The position numbers were made by a program, and so were the translations under genes. A stretch of DNA of 64,000 bases from Butyricimonas virosa. GTDB taxonomy: Bacteria; Bacteroidota; Bacteroidia; Bacteroidales; Marinifilaceae. The stretch lies in NCBI RefSeq assembly GCF_025148635.1, contig NZ_CP102269.1, forward strand, positions 4,216,001-4,280,000, given 5' to 3'. The notes below the pieces were generated by a model. That model was not told where the DNA came from. It saw only the letters and a list, made by a program, of their open reading frames with translations, and made no database searches. Positions 26,811-35,110 of the stretch are shown piece after piece (the first letter of the stretch is position 1; each line of letters starts with the position of its first letter).

Positions 26811-28436
26811 ATGGCAATAAGGACAAATACCAATCCACGGAGACTGGACTTGCAACCCGAATTGCGCGACATATTGATGCGCAATGGTATGCAAGCTCAC
26901 ATTGTACCCGAAGGCGACAGCTTTCAGCTTGTCGTACAGGGGCATGACTCTCCACTGCTCCGATACCAACTTAACCGTCAGCAGCTACTGGCACTTACAG
27001 ATTGGGGTACCAACTCCGCCAACAAGAAAGCCTACAATACATTTGCCGATATTATCTCTGCAGACTTCGATATGCCACGTGATTTCGTTCACGCACGAAA
27101 TGCCAACGGACGAGTAGCAATGGGACTCCACGGTTATCGTATAGGTATCGGTGAGTATGGCAGAGTTGGCAGATACGGTATGCCTCCGCCTTTTCTTGGT
27201 TGGACTCCCAGACAGCAGGGCGGCTTTCATCTGCGTAGAATCGGTGGCCAGCTCTTTTATTCTGGAGCCCCGATGGTTGCTGAACGTCCTGACGGTCGGA
27301 TAAAGCCCGGTGAACTGCAATCAGGTGGCTATGGTTTCTACTATAAAGGACAGCAGCGCACAACTGTAGATTTCCAGAATTTTCCACATGATGTTCTTCA
27401 AGATTTAGAGACCGTCATCACACCGATGGTCAATAAGCCAAGAAGTGACGAACCGGCATTACCATATAATGAACTTATAAGTTCCCCTGTATATTTTTCC
27501 AACGATAAGTGGCTGGAATGTCTTAATTCACATGGTGTCATCGTTGATACAGAGAACAAGACACTTACAATACAGTCGGAAAAAGTCAATGCTGATATGG
27601 TCTATGATCTAACAGATGAAGAACTGTCGGCAATCACTTCCAATTCCATTGAAGATTATCCTATTCAAGAGCGACTAGAGATACTTAACAATGTGGTTAA
27701 AGATGATTTTACCGGTGTAGTCACTCTTGACACATTGAACAAAACAGAGAGGATAAGCATACCCCTTCATCCTGAAGTGGAGCAAGACCTGGCCTTGCGT
27801 CAGCATCAGGAACAAGAAATCCTTATGCCGCTGGAAATGGGCGAAAGCACAGATATAGCTCCTCATTCTGCAGAGCAGGTCATAATTCTGGCAGATGAAG
27901 AATCCATACAAGGACATCAAAATATTTTGACGATTGACGGACGTGATTTGCCATCCCTGAATGAAAGCAAAGGTTGGTACAGTGAAGATAAACAAGGAGA
28001 AGAAGTTGAAGTCTGTTCTATCAGTGTACACCCTTCGGAGACTGAGGGCAAGTACAAGATGACAGCCGTCATAAACGGAGAAGCCATTACACATGAGATA
28101 AGCCAAAAACAATACGACAAATTTCTTGCAGTCGATGATTTTCATCGGATGAAACTTTTCTCCAGAATTTTTGATGAAGTGGACATGAAAACACGGCCTG
28201 AAATGCAAAGAGATTTGGGTACAAAGATATTTGCTGCACTTGCAGCTGGGTCAGTAGTACTGTCGGAGGTAGTTCATGATATGCATCATCCAAGACCGGA
28301 ATTTTATGAAGAGCATATGTGCAATGCCCCTCGCCCATATTTCAAACCTGGTGTAGATACCCCGAGGGATGTGGCGGCAAGATATTTCGAAGCACAAATG
28401 AATCAGGAAATTGCTGAAATACGCAGAGGGTTTTAA
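26811..28436 (+). CDS. Large element protein of unknown function
   Basis: This 541-aa soluble protein has no signal or membrane segments. The N-terminal ~100 residues have a compact alpha/beta look. A Gly/Tyr/Arg-rich stretch at about 110-180 (GIGEYGRVGRYGMPPPFLGW) suggests a flexible or nucleic-acid-contacting region. Two related-looking beta segments follow, around residues 225-290 and 355-440 (SPVYFSNDKWLECLNSHGVI versus LTIDGRDLPSLNESKGWYS), which may be repeats of one domain. It is placed before the Toprim gene in the operon. I do not recognise the family; a role in DNA processing for transfer is only suggested by neighbours. Confidence 0.55.
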   Translation: MAIRTNTNPRRLDLQPELRDILMRNGMQAHIVPEGDSFQLVVQGHDSPLLRYQLNRQQLLALTDWGTNSANKKAYNTFADIISADFDMPRDFVHARNANGRVAMGLHGYRIGIGEYGRVGRYGMPPPFLGWTPRQQGGFHLRRIGGQLFYSGAPMVAERPDGRIKPGELQSGGYGFYYKGQQRTTVDFQNFPHDVLQDLETVITPMVNKPRSDEPALPYNELISSPVYFSNDKWLECLNSHGVIVDTENKTLTIQSEKVNADMVYDLTDEELSAITSNSIEDYPIQERLEILNNVVKDDFTGVVTLDTLNKTERISIPLHPEVEQDLALRQHQEQEILMPLEMGESTDIAPHSAEQVIILADEESIQGHQNILTIDGRDLPSLNESKGWYSEDKQGEEVEVCSISVHPSETEGKYKMTAVINGEAITHEISQKQYDKFLAVDDFHRMKLFSRIFDEVDMKTRPEMQRDLGTKIFAALAAGSVVLSEVVHDMHHPRPEFYEEHMCNAPRPYFKPGVDTPRDVAARYFEAQMNQEIAEIRRGF

Positions 28437-28451
28437 CACTATTGATAAGGA

Positions 28452-29621
28452 ATGGCAAAAGGAGAACTGACATACGATGACTTCCTGCAGCGGCTGAACA
28501 TTCAGGATATACTGATTGACGCAGGCTATCACCTTAACAGGCGTGATGGCTTGCGCTATCCTTCATATATCCGTACAGACAATAGTGGTATTCGGATACG
28601 GGGGGATAAGTTCATTGTCACAGCGAACGGTAAATGCTGCTTCCAGCCGCCACAGCAGAAACTATACAACGTCATTTCTTTTATAAAGGCTTTCCCGGAA
28701 AAATTCTCCGAATACAGGTCAGGTGTTTCACCGGACAGACTTGTAAATCTTGTATGTAATCGTCTTCTGCACAATCCGATTGAGGACAGGCCTATAAGGA
28801 TTGTACAGCCAAAGAAGGATACGGTTCAGTTCAACTTATCGGATTACGATATACATCGTTTTGATCCGGACAACAAAGAAACCCATAAGCGATTCTATCC
28901 ATACTTCAAAAACCGTGGGATTGACATATTCACACAAATAGCCTTTGCTGAACATTTCATCCTTACGAGCAAACATCGGGCGGACGGTTTGTCTTATGCC
29001 AATCTCTCCTTCCCACTTGTACTGCCTAAAGAGCCTGATAAGATTGTTGGTTTGGAGGAACGTGGACGTCCGAAGATGGACGGAAGCGGAAGTTATAAGG
29101 GAAAAGCGGAAGGAAGCAACAGCAGTGAAGGCTTATGGATAGCCCGATTTGGAAATGAACCATTGCATAAAGCCGGTGGCATATCATGGTTTGAAAGCGC
29201 CTATGATGCTATGGCATTTTACCAGATACATAGAGATGCTTTCAGGAACAATCCCGATTTATCCAGGAAAAGCATTTTCGTTTCAACAGGTGGAACACCT
29301 ACAGATATGCAGATACGAGGAATGTTGGCTGCCACTCCAAACATAACACAATACCTGTGTTTTGACAATGACAATGCCGGACGCAGTTTCGTGGAGAAAT
29401 TTATGGCAATAGCGAAGCAGATGAAGATACCGTCCGACAAGATAAAAGTGTTCCCTATGTTACCGTGCTATAAAGACTGGAACGATGTCCTGCTCAATAA
29501 ACTCAATGGGGAATATCTTGAAAGTATCAAGATAGAGGTTCCCCCTATTGGCTCTATTCAGGATAAGGAAGAATTAACAGAAAATGAAGGAATACACTCA
29601 CAATCAAATTTTCACAGATAA
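28452..29621 (+). CDS. Toprim-domain (primase-like) protein
   Basis: The 389-aa product has an N-terminal region (about 1-100) like the zinc-binding part of DnaG-type primases but without a clear CHC2 zinc site (KFIVTANGKCCFQPP, YNVISFI). A Toprim fold follows in the second half: SWFESAYDAMAF (the E motif), FVSTGGTP, then YLCFDNDNAGRSF (DxDxxG). Toprim domains perform Mg-dependent nucleotidyl transfer or strand cleavage, and this form (DUF3991/Toprim_2 style) is common on Bacteroidales elements. It may prime replacement-strand synthesis after transfer. It lies 15 bases after the previous gene and 2 bases before the PH-domain gene. Confidence 0.72.
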   Translation: MAKGELTYDDFLQRLNIQDILIDAGYHLNRRDGLRYPSYIRTDNSGIRIRGDKFIVTANGKCCFQPPQQKLYNVISFIKAFPEKFSEYRSGVSPDRLVNLVCNRLLHNPIEDRPIRIVQPKKDTVQFNLSDYDIHRFDPDNKETHKRFYPYFKNRGIDIFTQIAFAEHFILTSKHRADGLSYANLSFPLVLPKEPDKIVGLEERGRPKMDGSGSYKGKAEGSNSSEGLWIARFGNEPLHKAGGISWFESAYDAMAFYQIHRDAFRNNPDLSRKSIFVSTGGTPTDMQIRGMLAATPNITQYLCFDNDNAGRSFVEKFMAIAKQMKIPSDKIKVFPMLPCYKDWNDVLLNKLNGEYLESIKIEVPPIGSIQDKEELTENEGIHSQSNFHR

Positions 29622-29623
29622 CC

Positions 29624-30118
29624 ATGGATATGGAACTCTCCCAAAAACAAGGTGTGGTGACACTCAGACCACGAGCCATGCAGTTTCTCATAGATGAACT
29701 GCCATTACTGTTGATATGTCTCGCAGGACTGGTCTATGGGGGTATGGAAGGTATGCCTCTCGCAAAAGTAGCCACACTCCTTGCCATATTGCTTTCCCTC
29801 ATATTAGCATATCGCTATATCTATTTGAAACGCATAAGTTACCAAGTAACAACCGAACAGCTTACTGCAAAACATGGGGTTTTGCAGCGTAGCGTGGACT
29901 ATATCGAATTATACCGTATTGTTGATTTTCATGAAAACCAGACTTTGATGCAACAGATATTCAGGCTGAAGACAGTTACAGTTCTTTCAACGGACAGATC
30001 GACTCCGAAACTGAATCTTATCGGCCTGTCAGAACGGGACAATATCGTAGAGATAATAAGGGAACGAGTTGAATACAACAAACAACGTAAAGGAATATAT
30101 GAGATCGCCAATCATTAA
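29624..30118 (+). CDS. Membrane protein with bacterial PH domain
   Basis: Two close transmembrane helices (about residues 28-42 LPLLLICLAGLVYG and 50-66 ATLLAILLSLILAY) are followed by a bPH2-type domain: ISYQVTTEQLTAKHGVL, then SVDYIELYRIVDF and a run ending VLSTDRSTPKLNLIGL. The pattern Y-x-V-T-x-x-R/Q-L is the usual mark of YdbS/YdbT-like bPH2 proteins. Its role is unknown, but it could organise an inner-membrane complex. The next gene overlaps its end by 20 bases. Confidence 0.7.
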   Translation: MDMELSQKQGVVTLRPRAMQFLIDELPLLLICLAGLVYGGMEGMPLAKVATLLAILLSLILAYRYIYLKRISYQVTTEQLTAKHGVLQRSVDYIELYRIVDFHENQTLMQQIFRLKTVTVLSTDRSTPKLNLIGLSERDNIVEIIRERVEYNKQRKGIYEIANH

Positions 30119-30788
30119 GATATTGATTATTGCAGTATGCATAACGATTTCCAACATAGCAAATGCACAGATTGCGACTTCCAATCCATTGGAGTATGTT
30201 GCGCTGGCTGAGGGCAACGAACTCATCCTTGGCCAAATAAAAGATCAGATTGACGGACAGACAAAAACTGCATTACTGCAAAATACAATAGCAGCAGAAT
30301 TTGAGCAGATGCGTCAATGGGAGAAGAAATACAACGGCTATCTGAAGACAGCTAGCGGATTCGCATCTTCACTGAAAGCCTGCACTCATCTTTACAATGA
30401 TGGGGTAAAAATCTTCATTACACTAGGGAAATTGAAAAATGCCATCGGTGACAATCCCCAAGGTATTGTTGCGTCGATGAACATGAACAATCTTTATATA
30501 GAAACAGCTACAGAACTGGTTTCCGTGTTTTCCTTGCTTCAAGATGCTATAGCAAAAGGAGGCAAAGAAAATATGCTTACAGGTTCGGAGCGAAGCAAAA
30601 CCCTTTGGGCTTTGAACGATAAACTTTCTGCCTTTCAGAAGAAACTTAATCTGCTGCATCTGAGCATTCGTCACTATACAATGACGGATGTGTGGAATAA
30701 TGTTACTGCTGGAATGCTTGACCGCTCAAATGGAGAGGTGGCACAGATGGCTTTACGGAGATGGCAAAAGTCTGCAACATTTAGATAA
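30099..30788 (+). CDS. Periplasmic element protein, paralogue of the next gene
   Basis: I place the start at 30099 because MRSPIIKILIIAVCITISNI, ending at ANA-Q, forms a clean signal peptide; an in-frame ATG 30 bases upstream only lengthens the N-region. The mature protein is helical, about 205 aa. Its end (HLSIRHYTMTDVWNNV ... MALRRWQKSA) parallels the end of the next protein (SMAVKYTSLGDIWAEI ... AMRRWKRSG). The two are therefore tandem paralogues, probably components of the conjugation machinery on the periplasmic side. The specific function is unknown. Confidence 0.68.
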   Translation: MRSPIIKILIIAVCITISNIANAQIATSNPLEYVALAEGNELILGQIKDQIDGQTKTALLQNTIAAEFEQMRQWEKKYNGYLKTASGFASSLKACTHLYNDGVKIFITLGKLKNAIGDNPQGIVASMNMNNLYIETATELVSVFSLLQDAIAKGGKENMLTGSERSKTLWALNDKLSAFQKKLNLLHLSIRHYTMTDVWNNVTAGMLDRSNGEVAQMALRRWQKSATFR

Positions 30789-30797
30789 AATAGAAGG

Positions 30798-31478
30798 ATG
30801 AAACGGATTGTAGGCATATTGTTCATTATTCTTTGCATGGGAACAAAGTCCTATGCGCAGATTGATCCAGCTCTTGCCGGAATGGTTCTTATCTATACAG
30901 AAAAGACAAAAAAGACATTGAAAAGCCAGGAAAGAGTCATGCTCTTACAGACGACGGGGCATATATGGACAAAGGAAGAGGTCGAGGCTGTAACAGACTT
31001 GCAGAGAGAGTTCAACGACTACCTTGATTCTTTTCGTTCAATCGTTAGCTATGCAGCCCAAATTTACGGTTTCTACCATGAGATAACCAATCTGACTGAA
31101 AACATGGGAGAGTTTACCCGTCAACTTGCAAGGAGTCCCGACAACGCATTGGCTGTTGCATTATCCACAAACAGGAACAAGATATACAGAGAGCTAATCT
31201 ACAACTCAGTAGAGATAGTAAATGATATACGGACGACGTGCCTGTCTGACAACAAGATGACCGAGAAAGAACGCATGGAGATAGTGTTCGGCATTCGTCC
31301 TAAGTTGCAATATATGAATAAGAAACTGCAAAGGCTAAGTATGGCAGTTAAATATACCTCACTTGGTGACATCTGGGCTGAAATCAGTGAACTGGAACGT
31401 CCTAAAGCCAACAAAGCGGAGATAGTTGAATCTGCGATGAGACGCTGGAAACGAAGTGGGAAAGCTGGAAAATATTGA
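30798..31478 (+). CDS. Periplasmic element protein, paralogue of the previous gene
   Basis: The 226-aa protein has a signal peptide (MKRIVGILFIILCMGTKSYA-Q). The mature chain is helical with no catalytic motif, and its C-terminal motif AMRRWKRSG is shared with the preceding protein. The gap to its neighbour is 9 bases. Duplicated periplasmic helical proteins next to cell-wall hydrolases suggest structural parts of a transfer apparatus. This is inferred from context only. Confidence 0.66.
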   Translation: MKRIVGILFIILCMGTKSYAQIDPALAGMVLIYTEKTKKTLKSQERVMLLQTTGHIWTKEEVEAVTDLQREFNDYLDSFRSIVSYAAQIYGFYHEITNLTENMGEFTRQLARSPDNALAVALSTNRNKIYRELIYNSVEIVNDIRTTCLSDNKMTEKERMEIVFGIRPKLQYMNKKLQRLSMAVKYTSLGDIWAEISELERPKANKAEIVESAMRRWKRSGKAGKY

Positions 31479-31496
31479 TAATAAAAAAACAAGAGT

Positions 31497-32147
31497 ATGG
31501 GATTTTGGAGTTCTCTTTTGAAATACGGCGGAAAGGCTGCTACGGCGACAGGTAAAAGCATCGGTGGCGCAGTCCTGCATCCGTCTCAAACATTAAGGGG
31601 CGCAGGAAGTGCCATGAAAACTGCTACGGTTGGTGCAGCAGCCGGATATGTAGGTTGGGAGAAACTGACTACGGACAAAAGCGTAGTACGAATTGTCAGT
31701 GATGCAATAGTTGGCGAAAAGACCAGTGATGCGATAGGTAACACTTTGGATTCAGCCGGAGCCAAAGTAAGCAACCTTACGGACAAAGCGGAAAGGGCCA
31801 TTGATGGTGTCAGCCAGTCAGCTGAAAACTTATCGTCTTCTCTCGACGGAATTTCCAGTTTTATTGGTGGAATTGGTGGCGGCAATGCTGGAAACATGTT
31901 CGAGAACTTTTTCAGCAATCTTGGCAAAGGCAAAGTGTCAGGGCTGAGCATAGTAGGATTGATTGCCGGAGCATTCCTTGTCTTCGGAAGGTTCGGATGG
32001 CTTGGCAAAATAGCGGGAGCCCTATTGACCATGATGCTCATAGGTAATAACTCCAAACAGCAACAGGGAATTACAATAACCGAAACTGCGAGGCATTCAC
32101 AATCACAAGAGGAACAGCAAGGCTACAGCAGTGGAATCAGACGATAG
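31497..32147 (+). CDS. Gly/Ala/Ser-rich membrane-associated protein
   Basis: In this 216-aa protein the first ~50 residues are Gly/Ala-rich amphipathic (YGGKAATATGKSIGGAV). A central helical segment has heptad-like spacing (VSNLTDKAERAIDGVSQSAE). A Gly-rich hinge (FIGGIGGGNAG) precedes two hydrophobic segments near residues 150-180 (LSIVGLIAGAFLVFGRF and LGKIAGALLTMMLIG). The tail is Gln-rich. There is no signal peptide. This could be a pore-like or membrane-inserting component; the family is not recognised. Confidence 0.6.
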   Translation: MGFWSSLLKYGGKAATATGKSIGGAVLHPSQTLRGAGSAMKTATVGAAAGYVGWEKLTTDKSVVRIVSDAIVGEKTSDAIGNTLDSAGAKVSNLTDKAERAIDGVSQSAENLSSSLDGISSFIGGIGGGNAGNMFENFFSNLGKGKVSGLSIVGLIAGAFLVFGRFGWLGKIAGALLTMMLIGNNSKQQQGITITETARHSQSQEEQQGYSSGIRR

Positions 32148-32165
32148 GATTTAATAAATTATGAT

Positions 32166-32996
32166 ATGAAATATACAGAAGAAATGATCTTGCAATCGCC
32201 AAGTGGCTACTGTATGCCCTTCGAGGAAGACGAAGGCAAAGATATAAAGGTCCTTATGGGCTATGGCGAACAGAAAGATACTGCAACCGGTAATACGTTC
32301 TTCAATCACGGCATAGACATCGGAATCAGTCATCATCCGCTGGCTGCACTGGCAAGCGGTATCATTTCTGGAGTTGGGAATGATAGAGAACAGGGAATTT
32401 ACCTGACTGTACGATATGGGAAGTATGAAGTATCCTATAGTGGCTTGGCAAACGTTTTCGCCCAGTTTGGACAAACCGTGAAAGCAGGGCAACCTGTTGC
32501 TGTCAGCGGAAACAGTTTGCATTTGACAGTGAGTTTCAATGGTGAAGAACTGAATCCGATAGAGTTTCTGACGATGCTGTATGGTAATATTCAGGCCACA
32601 AAATTCTCCAGAGACAAAGAATTATCCGGTATGGGTAATTTTGATAGTGGGCTGAAGACAAAATATGATAAGGACAAGGAAGAAATAGAAGAACTTATGC
32701 TTCGTTTTCTTCCTGTGTATATGAAAGATCTTTTCCATGGAGACTACATCGTACCGGAATATACTGTACAGTCTCTAAGAAATGTGTTCTCGGTAGGAGC
32801 CATAAAGAATTATTTCTATGAAACTATGCCAAGCATGGCAAATCCTTTAGGAATTGGCAGCAGGGCATTGCCGTTAGCAAATAAGGTTCAGAATCTGTTG
32901 ATTGCCGACTTCTTGAACTATCTCGCTCTCAGACATAACGTATATATATCCTCTATGAGCGAAGAATTAAAAAAAAACTTCAGGCCGAAGCAATAG
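32166..32996 (+). CDS. M23-like peptidase domain protein (zero-frame product of a recoded gene)
   Basis: In this 276-aa product residues ~10-140 form an M23/LytM-like fold: NHGIDIGIS (HxxxD), VSYSGLANVF, GQTVKAGQPVAVSGN and LHLTVSF (HxT instead of the usual HxH). It has no signal peptide and the second His of HxH is lost, so activity is doubtful. The remainder is helical with a hydrophobic segment. The frame ends at TAG 32994, just after a run of nine A that contains an in-phase A AAA AAC heptamer. The -1 frame is open across this point and runs to 33301. The real product may therefore be a 378-aa fusion, with the 276-aa form as the non-shifted product. Alternatively the run contains a one-base deletion. 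Confidence 0.65.
   Translation: MKYTEEMILQSPSGYCMPFEEDEGKDIKVLMGYGEQKDTATGNTFFNHGIDIGISHHPLAALASGIISGVGNDREQGIYLTVRYGKYEVSYSGLANVFAQFGQTVKAGQPVAVSGNSLHLTVSFNGEELNPIEFLTMLYGNIQATKFSRDKELSGMGNFDSGLKTKYDKDKEEIEELMLRFLPVYMKDLFHGDYIVPEYTVQSLRNVFSVGAIKNYFYETMPSMANPLGIGSRALPLANKVQNLLIADFLNYLALRHNVYISSMSEELKKNFRPKQ
32972..32978 (+). promoter_or_regulatory. Candidate -1 ribosomal frameshift site (A AAA AAC)
   Basis: The heptamer lies at the 3' end of an A9 run (32969-32977) and is phased as xxA AAA AAC in the zero frame (codons aaa aaa aac). This is the textbook slippery arrangement. The zero-frame stop follows 16 bases later, and the -1 frame stays open for 107 codons. No strong stimulatory stem was found; GATA/TATC around 33000-33010 is weak. 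Confidence 0.5.
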
Positions 32997-33301
32997 TTGA
33001 TAGCGGTATCGTTGACCCTTTAGCCGAATTGGATATTGATGTACAGAGTTTTGATATTCCGAGAATCGTTTCTGTATATCCGGACCGTGCTGGAGTTCGT
33101 TGGTGGACCAAAGCATGGTTCAACAACCATGAGGAAGGTGAAATGTCTGTAGAAATTGACAAGGACAGCGCAATCAGATTCATCCAAGACAGAATAGAAA
33201 AAGACAAATGGCTGGAAGAGTTCTTCCCGAAACAAATGGAAATATACCACAATGCCATAGAACAAACCAAAGAACAACTGTTGAAACAACAGAACTATTA
33301 G
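32978..33301 (+). CDS. C-terminal frame of the M23-like gene (likely -1 frameshift extension)
   Basis: This 107-codon frame has no ATG in its first part; the earliest near-cognate start is a TTG at 33029 with no obvious ribosome site. Read from the slippery site it begins LQAEAIVDSGIVDPLAEL and continues with a conserved-looking segment (RIVSVYPDRAGVRWWTKAWF) and a charged helical tail. The uninterrupted opening from within the preceding gene and the lack of a good start argue that it is translated as an extension of the M23-like protein, not alone. If translated alone it would be a ~90-aa unknown protein. Confidence 0.55.
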   Translation, partial: LQAEAIVDSGIVDPLAELDIDVQSFDIPRIVSVYPDRAGVRWWTKAWFNNHEEGEMSVEIDKDSAIRFIQDRIEKDKWLEEFFPKQMEIYHNAIEQTKEQLLKQQNY

Positions 33302-33304
33302 TAT

Positions 33305-35110
33305 ATGAACGAGATAAAGAATAAGGAACGTTTTGCCGAAATAGAAAGGGTGCTGGATGATTACTTCGACCTGCATATCGCACCTCTTATGCGTGACACG
33401 GAAGAATATCTTCAGAAAAAGCAACTCGAAGAGATGGCAGAGTATTCAAGAAGTCCTGCCGGTATTCTCAGTACAATGGCATCTGCACAGAATCCGATGC
33501 TTGATCCATATCAGACGTTGAAACTGACTGGTGAATGGAACTCAAAGACTACTGAAGATTATATTGCAATGTGCAATGATAAGGTTACTGGTAATGAAGA
33601 CTTTCAGGAAGATCTTGCAATGCTGGCCAATGAATGGCGTTCTACAGTGGTTTCAGAAGTTGGCAGAGAACGGTACGATGAACTTTCTTCAAATTTGGGA
33701 GGAGACCTTGCATACGCATACATACAGTATCGCATTGAACAGATGATGATAGACAGACTGGTAAAAGACAGTATGCCGAAATCTTCTGCGGAGTACATCA
33801 TGCGAAAAGCTGCACAAAACAGTTTATTGGGATTGGCTTCTACCCTTAACCAATCGCCTCTTGCCGCAGAAATAGAGCAACGGGGTGAAGCGGCATATAA
33901 ACCATCAAAAGCTGAAAAAGGTGCAGGATGGGCAATCGGAGCCGGCATGGATGCCATTTCATTTGGCGGTATTGGCAGCTGGGGGGCTTTTGCACGATTT
34001 GTTGGATTTGACCTTGCTATCAATGCAATTGCGTCGCCAAATGAAAAGGATAAGCCTTTATCGGTAGAGAATTGTATCAGTAAAGGCGTTTTCGGAAGTG
34101 ATATTAATGTCTTTGCCGATTTTCGTAAACAGGCAGATAAAATAAGCAAAGAACAAAACGAATATATCATCGCTACCAATGAGCGTCTTTCTCAGAAGAT
34201 AGACATTCCTACTTATGACTTTTCAGAATGGATGACAAAAAATTCTCCAAACATGTTTTCAAAATTCACACAATCTGTTCAGAATCAAAAGGAAAGATAT
34301 AAAGATGTCCCCAAAGTCATAGCACCAGGATATGAGGAAGCCTATCTCAAAGGACTTGAACAGAGGACCGCTGAGAAAGAGAGGAAAAGATACGATGTTT
34401 GCAAATCTTCAGGTACAAAGTCCCCTACTGATGAGTCTTCTGCACCTGCGGAATCAACTGTATCTGAACAACAGGATAGCAACGTCGTACAATATCACGA
34501 AGAGAGAGAGGTTCAGCAAACGAATGAAAATGGCTGGGAAGGTTTTGTGTCAGCATTGGGACTTGGTGACTTTGGTGCAGTTACTAAAAATCTGGGATAT
34601 GTATTTTCCATGTTGCCCGATATTCTGTTGGGAATATTCACAGGTAAAACAAAATCATTGAATATTGGCGATAATCTTATACCTATTGCCAGTATAGTTG
34701 CCGGGGCTTTTATAAAGAATCCTATTCTCAAAATGCTGATGATAGGATTCGGCGGTGCAAATTTATTGAACAAGGCCGGACATGAAGTCCTGGACTGGCA
34801 ACAGAATAATGCAAATAACAGCAAGAGCAAGGAGAATATCCGTTATCGCATCTATCAAGAAGAAGCTCTTAATCCTAGAATTTCCAACCCGATATTGCAA
34901 GGAGGTAATCTCATTGTTGTAATAGATAGAATCCCATGTACAATCCAATTGCCTGAAAAAGTGATTGCCGCATACAATGCAGGCGCACTGCCTCTTAACA
35001 CTCTGGCTAATGCAATTCTAGCAAAGTGCGACCAGACTCAGCAATTGGCAGAAATGAACTATGAGAACAATGATAGAGAAACTATCATAAGGACCAGAGG
35101 AATACAATGA
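33305..35110 (+). CDS. Large membrane-associated element protein, unknown function
   Basis: The N-terminal ~200 residues of this 601-aa protein are helical and charged. Two hydrophobic regions follow, one at about 205-250 (GAGWAIGAGMDAISFGG, WGAFARFVGFDLAINAIA) and one at about 440-500 (MLPDILLGIFTG, LIPIASIVAGAF, ILKMLMIGFGGANLL). Between them is a Lys/Glu-rich low-complexity linker ending in a Ser/Thr/Glu-rich patch. The last ~90 residues look like a small beta domain. The next gene overlaps its stop (ATGA). Such size and topology suggest a scaffold of a transfer complex, but the family is not recognised. Confidence 0.58.
   Translation: MNEIKNKERFAEIERVLDDYFDLHIAPLMRDTEEYLQKKQLEEMAEYSRSPAGILSTMASAQNPMLDPYQTLKLTGEWNSKTTEDYIAMCNDKVTGNEDFQEDLAMLANEWRSTVVSEVGRERYDELSSNLGGDLAYAYIQYRIEQMMIDRLVKDSMPKSSAEYIMRKAAQNSLLGLASTLNQSPLAAEIEQRGEAAYKPSKAEKGAGWAIGAGMDAISFGGIGSWGAFARFVGFDLAINAIASPNEKDKPLSVENCISKGVFGSDINVFADFRKQADKISKEQNEYIIATNERLSQKIDIPTYDFSEWMTKNSPNMFSKFTQSVQNQKERYKDVPKVIAPGYEEAYLKGLEQRTAEKERKRYDVCKSSGTKSPTDESSAPAESTVSEQQDSNVVQYHEEREVQQTNENGWEGFVSALGLGDFGAVTKNLGYVFSMLPDILLGIFTGKTKSLNIGDNLIPIASIVAGAFIKNPILKMLMIGFGGANLLNKAGHEVLDWQQNNANNSKSKENIRYRIYQEEALNPRISNPILQGGNLIVVIDRIPCTIQLPEKVIAAYNAGALPLNTLANAILAKCDQTQQLAEMNYENNDRETIIRTRGIQ

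Noticed and set aside
31586..32056. 156-aa minus-strand frame
   Set aside because: It is opposite the Gly/Ala-rich membrane protein; its Pro/Leu-rich composition is a by-product of the Gly/Ala codons on the other strand.
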